From: an uncultured Acidimicrobiales bacterium
GTDB lineage: Bacteria > Actinomycetota > Acidimicrobiia > Acidimicrobiales > SZUA-35
Reading direction: 5' to 3'
Assembly (NCBI GenBank): GCA_937925335.1
Contig: CALEWY010000038.1
Location: forward strand, 57,546 to 121,545
Length of the DNA stretch: 64,000 bases
Under the pieces are notes generated by a model, which was not told where the DNA came from, searched no databases, and saw nothing but the letters and a program-made list of their open reading frames with translations. This document shows positions 35,155 to 43,981 of this stretch, in pieces. Every line of letters starts with the position of its first letter. Position 1 is the stretch's first letter. Made by a program: the position numbers and the translations under genes.

Positions 35155-36147
35155 GTGAGCAAGCCCCCCGTTCGTGTGACCGTTACTGGAGCCGCAGGCC
35201 AGATTGGGTACAGCTTGCTGTTCCGCATCGCCTCTGGTGCTCTCCTTGGCGAAGATCAGCCCGTCATCCTCCAGATGCTCGAGATCACCCCGGCGCTCGG
35301 CGCTCTTGAGGGTGTCGCCATGGAGCTCGACGACTGCGCCTTCCCGCTGCTCGCTGGCATGGTTCAGACCGACGACGCCAACGTTGCGTTTGGTGACGCT
35401 GACTACGCCCTTCTCGTCGGTGCCATGCCGCGTAAAGCCGGCATGGAGCGAGCTGACCTACTCGAGGCCAACGGTGGCATCTTTGGTCCGCAGGGCAAGG
35501 CGATCAACGCCTCAGCGAGCAAGGACATCAAGGTGCTCGTGGTCGGTAACCCGGCGAACACCAATGCGCTCATCACGCTGTCGAACGCCCCCGACATCGA
35601 CCCAACCCAGATCCAGGCGATGACCCGCCTCGACCACAACCGTGCGATGAGCCAGCTCGCCGCCAAGACGGGCACGTCGGTCAACGACATCAAGAAGATG
35701 ACCATCTGGGGCAACCATTCCAGCACGCAGTATCCCGACCTCTTCCACTGCGAAGTCAACGGTCAGAACGCGGCTGAGATGATCAACGATCAGGCCTGGC
35801 TCGAGAACGACTTCATCCCGACCGTCGCCAAGCGTGGTGCGGCGATCATCGATGCTCGTGGAGCCTCTTCCGCAGCCTCCGCTGCCAACGCAGCGATCGA
35901 CCACATGCACGACTGGGCCCTCGGCACCAACGACGGTGACTGGGTCTCGATGTCGATGATCTCCGACGGTTCCTACGGAGCGCCCGAAGGCATCGTCACC
36001 TCGTTCCCCACCACCTGCGCAGGCGGCGGCGAGTTCTCGATCGTCAACGGCCTCGAGATCAACGAGTTCAGCCAGGGCCGTATGGAAGCCACCTGGGCCG
36101 AGCTCAGCGAAGAGCGAGACACCGTCTCCGGCCTCGGCCTGCTCTAA
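35155..36147 (+). CDS. mdh: Malate dehydrogenase
   Basis: The 330-residue product has the NAD-binding loop [12 protein letters not shown], the substrate-binding Arg segments ([13 protein letters not shown] and TRLDHNRA), and the catalytic His in [10 protein letters not shown]. It oxidises malate to oxaloacetate with NAD in the TCA cycle. The sequence is of the longer, cytosolic-type MDH group common in actinobacteria. The start is GTG 35155 after CAGGAGAAACC, a good ribosome site. Confidence 0.97.
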   Translation: MSKPPVRVTVTGAAGQIGYSLLFRIASGALLGEDQPVILQMLEITPALGALEGVAMELDDCAFPLLAGMVQTDDANVAFGDADYALLVGAMPRKAGMERADLLEANGGIFGPQGKAINASASKDIKVLVVGNPANTNALITLSNAPDIDPTQIQAMTRLDHNRAMSQLAAKTGTSVNDIKKMTIWGNHSSTQYPDLFHCEVNGQNAAEMINDQAWLENDFIPTVAKRGAAIIDARGASSAASAANAAIDHMHDWALGTNDGDWVSMSMISDGSYGAPEGIVTSFPTTCAGGGEFSIVNGLEINEFSQGRMEATWAELSEERDTVSGLGLL

Positions 36148-36158
36148 ACCTCAACCGG

Positions 36159-36350
36159 CAACCTGCGTACGCATTGGGGTCAGACCTCGATGTACGCAGG
36201 TTGTTTCGCGTCTGTTCTCAACAACCTGTGGGGTCAGACCCCGGAGCGCTCGGTTGGTTGGCTGTTCGGTTTGCCGGTGTCGGACCCCACAGGTTGACTG
36301 TTCGGTGGACCTGCGTAAGGAGTGGGGTCAGACCTCGATTGACGCAGGTT
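36159..36350. repeat. Palindromic repeat array 1 (type A, about 1.5 units)
   Basis: Three inverted-repeat elements stand in a row: 36159-36203 (arms CAACCTGCGTAC / GTACGCAGGTTG), 36222-36296 (arms CAACCTGTGGGGTC / GGACCCCACAGGTTG) and 36309-36349 (arms ACCTGCG / CGCAGGT). Each small element holds the core GGGGTCAGACCTCGAT. The array fills most of the gap between mdh and the convergent DUF4253-like gene. Confidence 0.88.
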
Positions 36351-36412
36351 CCTCGGGTCTGGCCCTTGAGGTGTTGCGGGAGAATCTTTCAATCGAGCTG
36401 GCGGACGTGGGA

Positions 36413-37291
36413 TCACGGCTTCGTCATGAGTGTCCAGTAGTTCGATCCAAGAAGCTCTCGGGCGTGCGACCGGTAGGTATGGGTGCTGTACGCCCACAAC
36501 CCGTCACCCGTGATGTCCTCGTGAAGTAGGGCGACCTCGAAGGCGGCTTCGGGAGTCGCTGGTGGATGTTTGACATCGAAGAGCATGACCACGTAGTCGT
36601 GAACCCAAATTTCGGCCCCGAACTGTTCGCTTAGAAAACGAAGAGAAGCGGCGAGCACGTCACTGGACTCCTCATAGTCGAAGAAACTGAGGAGAGCGGG
36701 AACATGCCAACCCTCCGCAACAGGTAGAAGCGACAGACTGAGGCCGGGTGGAGATTCGATAAAATCCCGGCCCAAGGCACCCATGTGTTTAGGGTCGTTC
36801 GGGTGTTCCTCAACGTTGCGAAGTTCCCAATCGAACAGAACGCGTTCGAGGTCGACGACGGTGGCTTCTCTTGGAAGGATTGAGCGAACTTCTTCGAGGT
36901 CTGGTGCCTTTCCGTGTAGCCCCTCCAGATGCCGGAGCTCATTGTCGATGCGGTCGTCATCGACAGCGCTCGTGCGGCGCCGCTCCTGAAATCGCGCAAG
37001 AAGATCGCGGTCGCTGATGGTCGCGGCCGACACGATGTTGCGATAGCCAGCGTTGGGATCGTCGTCGGCGACGTCTTCGAAATCTCCTTCGAGAGCGATG
37101 GGCCACCGTCCGGTTTCGTCCAGCTGGGAGCGAGCGATCTTCCATGCGTCGAAGATCGCGAGATCGGTCCCGTCGAGTGAGATCTCGATGCGGTCGTGAT
37201 CGGACCACATGAGCGGAATTGATGTCAGGGCACTTCTGTCGAGCGGCGTACCGGCAAAGATCTCGCGGATCTGGTCAAGGTCGTGCACCAT
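36413..37291 (-). CDS. DUF4253-like protein of unknown function
   Basis: The 292-residue product has no signal or membrane segment. The last 110 residues resemble DUF4253: LLPVAEGWHVPALLSF, then SLRFLSEQFGAEIWV, LFDVKHPPATPEAAFEVALLHE and a closing aromatic YWTLM. The assignment rests on this pattern and is not certain. The first 180 residues show no known domain. The gene is flanked on both sides by the same palindromic repeats (36159-36350 and 37422-37776), and its codon choice is a little less G/C-biased than its neighbours, so it may have arrived as a unit. Confidence 0.65.
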   Translation of the reverse strand: MVHDLDQIREIFAGTPLDRSALTSIPLMWSDHDRIEISLDGTDLAIFDAWKIARSQLDETGRWPIALEGDFEDVADDDPNAGYRNIVSAATISDRDLLARFQERRRTSAVDDDRIDNELRHLEGLHGKAPDLEEVRSILPREATVVDLERVLFDWELRNVEEHPNDPKHMGALGRDFIESPPGLSLSLLPVAEGWHVPALLSFFDYEESSDVLAASLRFLSEQFGAEIWVHDYVVMLFDVKHPPATPEAAFEVALLHEDITGDGLWAYSTHTYRSHARELLGSNYWTLMTKP

Positions 37292-37421
37292 GACGAAAAA
37301 GTAGTCGGGCGCGATCGAGAAGCCGCGATGGGCCTGAGGTCAGGAGCGTTGGCGACTGCAGGTTGACGGAGCTATTTGAGGACTTGCTGCTGTGCGTGGA
37401 ACGCCTCCCAGAGGGAAGGGC

Positions 37422-37776
37422 AGTGCGTGCGTGTTGGGGTCAGACCTCGATGTACGCAGGTTGATTTGCGTCTGAGCGTCTCTGGCCCCACAACCTGTGG
37501 GGTCAGACCCCGGGGCGTTCGGTTGGTTGGCTGTTCGGTTTGCCGGTGTCGGACCCCACAGGTTGACCCCTCGGACACCTGCGTAAGGAGTGGGGTCAGA
37601 CCTTGATGTACGCAGGTTGGTTTGTGTCTGAGCGTCTCTGGCCCCACAACCTGTGGGGTCAGACCCCGGAGCGCTCGGTTGGTTGGCTGTTCGGTTTGCC
37701 GGTGTCGGACCCCACAGGTTGGCTGGTCGGTGGACCTGCGTAAGGAGTGGGGTCAGACCTCGATTTACGCAGGTTG
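37422..37776. repeat. Palindromic repeat array 2 (type A, about 2.5 units, period about 157 bp)
   Basis: The small element recurs at 37422-37463, 37577-37619 and 37734-37776, and the large element (arms CAACCTGTGGGG / CCCCACAGGTTG) at 37491-37565 and 37647-37721. The two large copies differ at very few bases from each other and from 36222-36296. All are in the same direction as array 1. The 506-base gap between the DUF4253-like gene and the glycosylase gene holds no coding frame of its own. Confidence 0.9.
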
Positions 37777-37797
37777 GGCGCTCGGTTCGCGGGTGGG

Positions 37798-38676
37798 CTA
37801 CTTCAAGAACTTGCTGGTTGTGTTGTCGGCGAGGATCTTGCCGCTTGTTTGATGAGTGGGGCAGTAGAAGACCGTGTACTTGCGGTATTCGACCGTGTGG
37901 ATCGTGTCCGTGCACTTCTTTCGGCCGATCTTGCCGAGGCAGGGCTCGCCTGATCGGTTGTGCACCATCGAGGGGCGGTCGATGCTCTTGCCGATGTCGT
38001 CAAGGGTCCGCTCGTGCTCGGTCGCCTCGGTCACGGCGGCGATCATCGACTCGTGGAGACGGTCGTACTCGTCGTCGCTCAGCTTCGATGCGTTGGCGAA
38101 CGGCGAGATGCCTGCCCGGAAGATGATCTCGTTGGCGAGCATTCGGCCGAGCCCGGAGACGACGCCCTGCGTTCGGAGCACCCCGTGGAGACGGCGAGAC
38201 TGGGCACCGAGCAATTCGGCGAACTCGTCTCGACTCAGATCGATTGCTTCGGGACCAAGCTTCGAGAGTGGTTCGTGTTCGGTCGGGTCGCCATCGAAGA
38301 CCCAGACGCCCGCTTTGCGTTCGGTTCCCGCCTCGGTCAACAACCAGGCCTCGCTCACCGGGCCGTCAGGACCTTCCATCGTGAACACCCATCGGGCGAT
38401 GCCGTTGCGAGGCTTCTTCGACCGTTTCGGATCAGGCCGGAGGCGGCCGCCCTGCATGAGATGAACGACGTGGGTGTGGCCGTTGTCGAAGCCGATGAGG
38501 AGAGACTTGGCTCGCCGCCCGATCGACTCCAACTTTGCGCCAACCGCACCGTCGGGTGGGGGATTGAACGTCTTGAGGCCCGCAAAGTTCAAAAGCTCGA
38601 ACTTCTCGAGTTCGGCGCCAGCCAGTGCGGCGGTCATCCGCTCGGCATGAGCTTGAACTTCGGGCATCTCCGGCAT
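37798..38676 (-). CDS. Fpg/Nei-family DNA glycosylase with atypical zinc finger
   Basis: The 292-residue product begins MPEMPEV, giving the Pro-1 nucleophile and Glu-2 of the family after Met removal, and has Lys-57 in GRRAKSLL. The helix-two-turn-helix region contains GLGRMLANEIIFRAGISPF. The enzyme removes oxidised bases and nicks DNA in base excision repair. The C-terminal zinc finger is unusual: the first pair is spaced C-x8-C (CLGKIGRKKC) and the last is C-x2-H (CPTH) in place of the standard four cysteines with C-x2-C pairs. Its ATG shares a base with the stop of the preceding SCP2-like gene, so the two are translationally coupled. Confidence 0.88.
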   Translation of the reverse strand: MPEMPEVQAHAERMTAALAGAELEKFELLNFAGLKTFNPPPDGAVGAKLESIGRRAKSLLIGFDNGHTHVVHLMQGGRLRPDPKRSKKPRNGIARWVFTMEGPDGPVSEAWLLTEAGTERKAGVWVFDGDPTEHEPLSKLGPEAIDLSRDEFAELLGAQSRRLHGVLRTQGVVSGLGRMLANEIIFRAGISPFANASKLSDDEYDRLHESMIAAVTEATEHERTLDDIGKSIDRPSMVHNRSGEPCLGKIGRKKCTDTIHTVEYRKYTVFYCPTHQTSGKILADNTTSKFLK

Positions 38677-39239
38677 CAGTCGATCCCGTCCCCGAAATCG
38701 GTGGCGGCTCGGACGTCGGCGAGTTGATCATCCAGTGCGCCCATCTTCTGAGCGTGGCCGAGAAGGAGCCGAACATCGCCGCCGACTCGAAGTTCGCCAT
38801 CGAGAAACGCGCGCTGAGCACTCTGTTCGCCAGTGGCGATGGCGATCGCTGTCGGCCGCGAGAGATGAAGTGTGAGCCCCGCCCGTTCGATCTCCCGGTG
38901 ATAACGAACCGGACCGGTACCAAGATCGATCGCGTAGGACTCAGAGCCAGTGCTCGTATCCGAGCCCGAGCCGGGGCCCGAGTCCGAGCCGGGGCCCGAG
39001 TCCGAATCTGACGCCGAGTTTGAGCCAGAGCCAGAGCCGGAGTGCGAGTCTGACTCAGAGGCAGGGTCCGATTCCGAGCCGGAGCCCGATTCCGAGCCGG
39101 AGCCCGACTCCGAGCCCGATCCAGAGTTCGAGTCAGAGGACGAAACAACAAATCCGATGGTGACGTCCTCCGGCAGTGGTTCGATGGAAGCCACGGCATC
39201 GCTCGCGGCTTGGAGCCATTCATCAGACAGATAACGCAC
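38676..39239 (-). CDS. SCP2-like protein split by a Ser/Asp/Gly/Glu-rich insertion
   Basis: The 187-residue product has an N-terminal segment (RYLSDEWLQAASDAVAS) and a C-terminal half (GPVRYHREIERAGLTLHLSR, then AFLDGELRVGGDVRLLL) that match the sterol-carrier-2-like fold seen in many actinobacterial proteins. Residues 33-100 are a low-complexity run of Ser, Asp, Gly, Glu and Pro placed where the fold has a beta hairpin. At DNA level it is short degenerate repeats of GAGTCCGAGCCGGGGCCC type. Possible ligand is a lipid or acyl-CoA. The gene is coupled to the glycosylase gene downstream. Confidence 0.72.
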   Translation of the reverse strand: MRYLSDEWLQAASDAVASIEPLPEDVTIGFVVSSSDSNSGSGSESGSGSESGSGSESDPASESDSHSGSGSGSNSASDSDSGPGSDSGPGSGSDTSTGSESYAIDLGTGPVRYHREIERAGLTLHLSRPTAIAIATGEQSAQRAFLDGELRVGGDVRLLLGHAQKMGALDDQLADVRAATDFGDGID

Positions 39240-39277
39240 GGTTCCGATCGTACTGCTTGATCCATACTGGGTTCACT

Positions 39278-40321
39278 GTGGCCAACATCCCTGCCTTCGA
39301 ACCCATCACAACCGAGCGACTGAGGCTGCGCCCGATGGAGCCCGATGATGTCGACGCTCTGCACGAGCGTCGCAACGATCCTTCGACGGCCGAACTGCAG
39401 AGCTGGACGCTGCCATATCCGCGTGAGAGCGCTCAGAAACTCGTCGACTCGATGGTTGCGCGTGATGGGTTGCCCCCTGACGACGGGTGGTTCCAAATCA
39501 CGATTGAGGACCTGGTTTCCGGCAGCATCGCCGGCGACCTGGCCCTGCACCTCACGTTCGGCGGCCGGTGCGCTGAGGTTGGCTACACCCTCGCCCCCGA
39601 CGCTCGCGGCAAGGGCCTTGCGACCGAGGCCGTTGATGCGCTGATCACCTGGGTAGTCGAGAAGCTCGGAGCCTCGCGGGTGTCGGCGATGATGCACCCG
39701 GACAACCTTGCGTCGATTCGTGTCGCCGAGCGTGCCGGCCTCACCTATGAGGGTCGCACGATCAACTCCTACTGGGTTGGTGACGTTGTCTCCGACGACG
39801 TGCTCTACGGCATGACGCCGGAGATGTGGCGAAACTGGCTCGCTCGTCCTCGTCACGCCCCGACCGAACTCCGGCTCGATGAGATCACGGCCGACAACGT
39901 TCGCGCCGTCCGGGCGCTCTCGACACATCGATCGCAGGAGCGGCTGGTCTCCCCGATCGAGACATGGTTTGCATCGGTCGTTGCTCCCGATGTGGAAGAG
40001 GGACGAGCGCTGACGCCGTGGTTCCGGGCAATCGTTGCCGACGGTGAGATTGTCGGCGGGCTCTTGATGTCTGTTCCCGACGACGTGCATCGCGAGCCCT
40101 ACGTGTGGCGGCTGCTCGTCGACCGCATGCATCAAGGCCGGGGAATTGGTCGCCGTGTGCTCGACCTCGCTGTGGCTCAGGCCCGTTCATGGAACGCCGA
40201 CACGCTCAAGATTTGTTGGGTCGACGAGCCAGGCACCGCCGCCCCGCTCTACCTCGACTACGGCTTCGCGCCGACCGGCGAACTCGACGGCGAAGAGATC
40301 GTGGCCGCCCTCGCTCTGTGA
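39278..40321 (+). CDS. Tandem double-GNAT acetyltransferase
   Basis: The 347-residue product starts at GTG 39278. Residues about 5-175 form a RimJ/RimL-type GNAT domain (ITTERLRLRPMEPDD, then APDARGKGLATEAVDALI and ASIRVAERAGLTYEG). Residues about 185-347 form a second GNAT domain with LRLDEITADNVRAV, MHQGRGIGRRVLDLAV and PLYLDYGFAPTGE. Both keep the acetyl-CoA loop, so both may bind acetyl-CoA. The substrate could be a protein N-terminus, an antibiotic or a small amine. It is divergent from the SCP2-like gene with only a 38-base gap. Confidence 0.88.
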   Translation: MANIPAFEPITTERLRLRPMEPDDVDALHERRNDPSTAELQSWTLPYPRESAQKLVDSMVARDGLPPDDGWFQITIEDLVSGSIAGDLALHLTFGGRCAEVGYTLAPDARGKGLATEAVDALITWVVEKLGASRVSAMMHPDNLASIRVAERAGLTYEGRTINSYWVGDVVSDDVLYGMTPEMWRNWLARPRHAPTELRLDEITADNVRAVRALSTHRSQERLVSPIETWFASVVAPDVEEGRALTPWFRAIVADGEIVGGLLMSVPDDVHREPYVWRLLVDRMHQGRGIGRRVLDLAVAQARSWNADTLKICWVDEPGTAAPLYLDYGFAPTGELDGEEIVAALAL

Positions 40322-40370
40322 GAAGTCTGGGGGTCGGAGCGCTCACCGAATCGGCGTTGCCAGACTCATC

Positions 40371-40513
40371 TCGATCGTCTTGAACGTCACGTCAGAACAA
40401 TCGGAACTTGCTCCGCCGTTCGCGCCGCTCTCGACCCGGATCATTCGTTGTCCTGACACGCTCGGGCTGAGTCAGATCTGGACTCGAGTTCAGAACAATC
40501 GAGACCCCTGAGG
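40371..40513. repeat. Degenerate type B repeats between convergent genes
   Basis: Two partial elements are visible. One near 40371-40400 contains TCTCGATCGTCTTGAACG and AGAACAATCGGA. One at about 40481-40513 contains GACTCGAGTTCAGAACAATC followed by GAGACCCCTGAGG. They match the arms of the element at 25808-25862. The surrounding 197-base gap shows nothing else. Confidence 0.6.
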
Positions 40514-40518
40514 TTTGG

Positions 40519-42117
40519 TCAGGCGCCGGCAGTGGTCAGGAGCTGTTGGAGCTGTTGGCGGTTGGCGAGCTCGACCTCGATCGGCGAGATCACGAGTTCT
40601 TTGGCGACTTCGTCGACCGCGTCGGCTGCCTGTTTGTGGGCCTTTCGAGCCGCTCGTTTTGCCCCGATGCCAGCCAACCATCGGCTGAGCAAAGCAATGA
40701 TCCACCCGGCCAGAGCACCGAACACGAGAAGCCCGGTGGGGATCGGAATCGACTTGATCGACGGCGTGGGGATCGTCGGCAGCTGGAGCCAAGCGGCCCC
40801 GGCCAAAGCCATGAGCCACAGCGCTCCCACCACAGCAGCGATGGCGAGTGCGAACTGAAGTGCTCCAACGACGGACCACCAACGGGGCGACCCGGTGCGG
40901 TTGTGGCGGATGGCGCCCGCGACGGCTTGGTCGAGCTGATCGTCGAGGATTCCGTCGTGAGGCGTTGCGGCCGACCGAATGATCGTCGGCCAAGGATCGG
41001 CCATGCCGGAGCTGGCCTGGTCGGCGACGTTGCGGATTGCGGCTTCGGCGCGTGCCCGCTGGGCGCCGGTTGGAGCGGGCAGTGAGGTTCGCCCGGCGCT
41101 CTTGTCGCCGAGGTGAAGCTTACGAAGTGGGTGCGGGCGGAGCTTGCCGAGCCAACGGGTGAAGGGCCATCCGGTTGCTGCGGCCGCATCTCGTTTGTGG
41201 CCTCGAGCCACGGCGTCGGTGACCGCATCGACACCAGCCGCCGACGCCAGATCGTGGGAGAGCTGGGATCGCAAGCGACCATCGACCGAGGATGAGCCGG
41301 CGTTGCCTGTCTCGCCCATCATCTCCTTGGCGGCGAGCGCGATGTCAGCCTCGAGTCGAGTGACCACGGCCTCTTGCGCAACGACCGCATCGGTGAGCAC
41401 ACCGTGAAGGTCGCCGATTCCGGTGCCGGTCATCGCCGAGACGGGAACCACCCGCGGCTTGTCGATGCCATCCAATTCGAGCAGTCGTCCGAGGTCGGCG
41501 ACACATGCATCCCGGTCGTCGGTGCTCAGCGAGTCGATCTTGTTGAGCACCATCACGATGACCGCACCGTGCGAGCCGAGTTGCTGCAGATAATTGTGCA
41601 TCGCCGCGTCGGCGTACTTCTCCGGGTCGGTCACCCACACCATCAAGTCGGCATGTTCGGCGATCCGCTCCATCTCGAGCCGGTGCTCGACGGCAACTGA
41701 GTCGTGATCCGGAACATCGAGCAGGACGAGTCCATCAAGCCGGTCGTCGTCTGCGGTGGTCACGGCGTGGCGGGTGGCGACACCGAGCCAATCGAGCAAG
41801 GACGTCGCGTCGTCGCTTCCCCAGATGCAGGCCATCGTCGAGGAGGTCGTTGGGCGACGCACACCCGTCGTGGCCACGTCGGTTCCGACGATGGCGTTGG
41901 TCAGTGACGACTTGCCGGCGCCGGTCGCGCCGAGCATCGCGACGAGCGTGTGCTCGGTCCCGTGGCGCAACCGCCCGTTCGCCTTCTCGACCACGTGTTG
42001 ACCGAACGCAACTGCGTCATCGCTGATCCGGCCTGAGCCAGACTCGACGGCCTGTTGAAGCGCGTTGATCCGATCGGCAACCGGCGTTGCGTCAGCCTTG
42101 TTTCGTCGCCCGAGCAC
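40519..42117 (-). CDS. Dynamin-like membrane-associated GTPase B
   Basis: The 532-residue product starts at GTG 42117, five bases past the stop of GTPase A. G1 is GATGAGKSS (residues 63-71), G3 is DVPDHDS and G4 is NKID, so the GTPase site is complete. Two hydrophobic segments lie in the last 120 residues (WSVVGALQFALAIAAVVGAL and TGLLVFGALAGWIIALL), followed by a basic amphipathic helix (GAKRAARKAHKQAADAV). Such paired GTPases in actinobacteria resemble bacterial dynamin-like proteins and the YfjP group. A role in membrane remodelling or stress protection is inferred from the family, not shown. Confidence 0.82.
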   Translation of the reverse strand: MLGRRNKADATPVADRINALQQAVESGSGRISDDAVAFGQHVVEKANGRLRHGTEHTLVAMLGATGAGKSSLTNAIVGTDVATTGVRRPTTSSTMACIWGSDDATSLLDWLGVATRHAVTTADDDRLDGLVLLDVPDHDSVAVEHRLEMERIAEHADLMVWVTDPEKYADAAMHNYLQQLGSHGAVIVMVLNKIDSLSTDDRDACVADLGRLLELDGIDKPRVVPVSAMTGTGIGDLHGVLTDAVVAQEAVVTRLEADIALAAKEMMGETGNAGSSSVDGRLRSQLSHDLASAAGVDAVTDAVARGHKRDAAAATGWPFTRWLGKLRPHPLRKLHLGDKSAGRTSLPAPTGAQRARAEAAIRNVADQASSGMADPWPTIIRSAATPHDGILDDQLDQAVAGAIRHNRTGSPRWWSVVGALQFALAIAAVVGALWLMALAGAAWLQLPTIPTPSIKSIPIPTGLLVFGALAGWIIALLSRWLAGIGAKRAARKAHKQAADAVDEVAKELVISPIEVELANRQQLQQLLTTAGA

Positions 42118-42122
42118 CTGGC

Positions 42123-43907
42123 CTACTCCGTCTCGAGGCCATCGATGGCGGCTCGGAGTGTGGTGGATGCGTTCGGGTCGTCGACCGCAGACCACAGCTG
42201 GGTGCGGAAACGGTTGGCATCGAGATCAAAGGCAGCGCCGATTCGCTCGAAGAGCAGGCGACGGGCCTCTTCAGCGAGATCGCGGACGGCCTGTTCACCA
42301 AAGAGTGCGTTGAGGAGACCCTGGGAGACGGCGGCAGTTCCCGATGCCACGGCAACCTCGCCGCCGGTGACGCCACCCGTCTGAGCGAACAGCACGATCA
42401 TGAGCGCAACACCGATGCCGTTGACGCCGAACGCAAGGACCCGGGCGGTCGTGCGCTTGCCAGCACCGCGATCGGCGACGAGTGCGAGCACGTCGTCCTG
42501 CCATGCTCGAATCTCTGCAGCGAGCGAGGTCCGGAGTTGCGTCGAGGCCCGCTCCAAAGAGTTCGATCCGGTCGCCGGGTCAGCGTCGGCCGAGGTGATT
42601 ACCTGCTTGCCACCCGGCATGATGCGCCACGCGTCGACCACTTCGAGGGCGGTGCGATCGGCTTGATCCAACACAAGCTGTTCAAGCGTGTTCGTGATCT
42701 CGCCCTGCACATCGTTGGTTGCCGCAGTGCGACCGCGGAAGAACGACCCGATGCGGTCGCGCACCCAGCTGATTCGGCTCTGCACCGCTCGCATCAACTC
42801 TGCGGTGCCGATGAGCTCCTGCCAGCGGTCGAGCACTTCGCCTCGTAGGAGGGCTCCGCTCGCGAGTTCGGTCTCAACCGACTCTCGGCCACGTCGGTAG
42901 ATGGCCTCCATCTCAACCCGCAGCGCATCGACCGCTTGGTCCTGAGCGACCGCCGAGGCGTGGATGTTCTCGGCTCGGTTCGGAACACTCGCCAATGCCC
43001 CGGCGAGGGTTGCCCGCACGACTTCGGCTCGCCGCTCCGCATCCTCGGCGAGGCTGGTGAGCATCGCTCGAACGTCGGCAATAGAGGTTTCGTCGAGCTG
43101 GCCGTTTGCATCGAGCGTCGATTGCTCGATCGGATAGATGTCGACGCCGGGCAGCCCGCCCTCGTCGAGCATGGTCTGCAAGTGAGGCACGATCTCAACA
43201 GCTGCACCCTGCGGGACACGATTGATGATCACGGCGAGTTGGGTGCCTCGTTCTTTGGCTCGACCGAGAAACTCCCACGGAACGGCGTCGGCATACCGAA
43301 CGGCTGTCGTGACGAACAGCCAGAGATCTGCCGCTGCCAGCAGCTGCGTCGCCAGATCGCGGTTCGCCTCTTCGATCGAATCGATGTCTGGCGCGTCGAT
43401 GATGGCGAGGCCAGGGCGGAGTGAATCGATCGACCGAAGGCGCAGGGTCGATCCGGTGGCGGTGCCAGCGGTGCCGGTGACTCGGGCGAGTTCCGGCAGC
43501 ACGTCGTTGGCAGCGAACCAGCCTTCGTCATCTGGGTTGCAGATGAGCACTGGGGCCCGAGTCGTCGGGCGCAACACGCCGGATGGTGAAACTTCGGCCC
43601 GAGCGATTGAGTTCGTAATCGTCGACTTGCCAGAGCCGGTCGATCCGCCGATGACGGCCAGGAGCGGTGCGTCGATGCGGCGAATGCGGGGGAGAAGGTA
43701 GTCGTCGATCTGATCGGCGAGCTCGGTCCGGATTCCGCGCGACGGCTCAACCCCCGGCAGATCGAGGGGCAGACGCACTGCGCCGAGTGCATCTCGGAGC
43801 GTGGTGAGCGTTGCTGCTGTCTGGTCGAGATCGGCCACCACGGAAGGGTAGGCACAGGCCGTGCGGTTGAGTGGCGACGCTGCTCGTTCGCCGCGTTGCG
43901 TCGGCAT
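42123..43907 (-). CDS. Dynamin-like membrane-associated GTPase A with altered G4
   Basis: The start is uncertain; ATG 43907 is chosen, giving 594 residues, and a GTG at 43838 also fits. G1 is GGSTGSGKSTI (about residue 87) and G3 is DAPDIDS. The base-recognition motif reads INRVP instead of NKxD, so nucleotide specificity may differ from the partner. A long helical middle is followed by a hydrophobic hairpin (VNGIGVALMIVLFAQTGG and SGTAAVSQGLLNALF). The tight spacing to GTPase B suggests a heteromeric pair. The opposite-strand gene at 43982 shares the promoter region. Confidence 0.82.
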   Translation of the reverse strand: MPTQRGERAASPLNRTACAYPSVVADLDQTAATLTTLRDALGAVRLPLDLPGVEPSRGIRTELADQIDDYLLPRIRRIDAPLLAVIGGSTGSGKSTITNSIARAEVSPSGVLRPTTRAPVLICNPDDEGWFAANDVLPELARVTGTAGTATGSTLRLRSIDSLRPGLAIIDAPDIDSIEEANRDLATQLLAAADLWLFVTTAVRYADAVPWEFLGRAKERGTQLAVIINRVPQGAAVEIVPHLQTMLDEGGLPGVDIYPIEQSTLDANGQLDETSIADVRAMLTSLAEDAERRAEVVRATLAGALASVPNRAENIHASAVAQDQAVDALRVEMEAIYRRGRESVETELASGALLRGEVLDRWQELIGTAELMRAVQSRISWVRDRIGSFFRGRTAATNDVQGEITNTLEQLVLDQADRTALEVVDAWRIMPGGKQVITSADADPATGSNSLERASTQLRTSLAAEIRAWQDDVLALVADRGAGKRTTARVLAFGVNGIGVALMIVLFAQTGGVTGGEVAVASGTAAVSQGLLNALFGEQAVRDLAEEARRLLFERIGAAFDLDANRFRTQLWSAVDDPNASTTLRAAIDGLETE

Positions 43908-43981
43908 CTCATTGAGGCTGGCGCGGTTGACCTGTGGTGGGTGGCGATCGTTGTGTTCCCGTGGAATTAGCATCGAAGGTG

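Noticed and set aside
37422..37776. Regularly spaced repeats that could suggest a CRISPR array
   Set aside because: Units are about 157 bp with two kinds of internal palindrome and nearly identical spacers, with no cas genes nearby. The structure fits REP-type palindromes.
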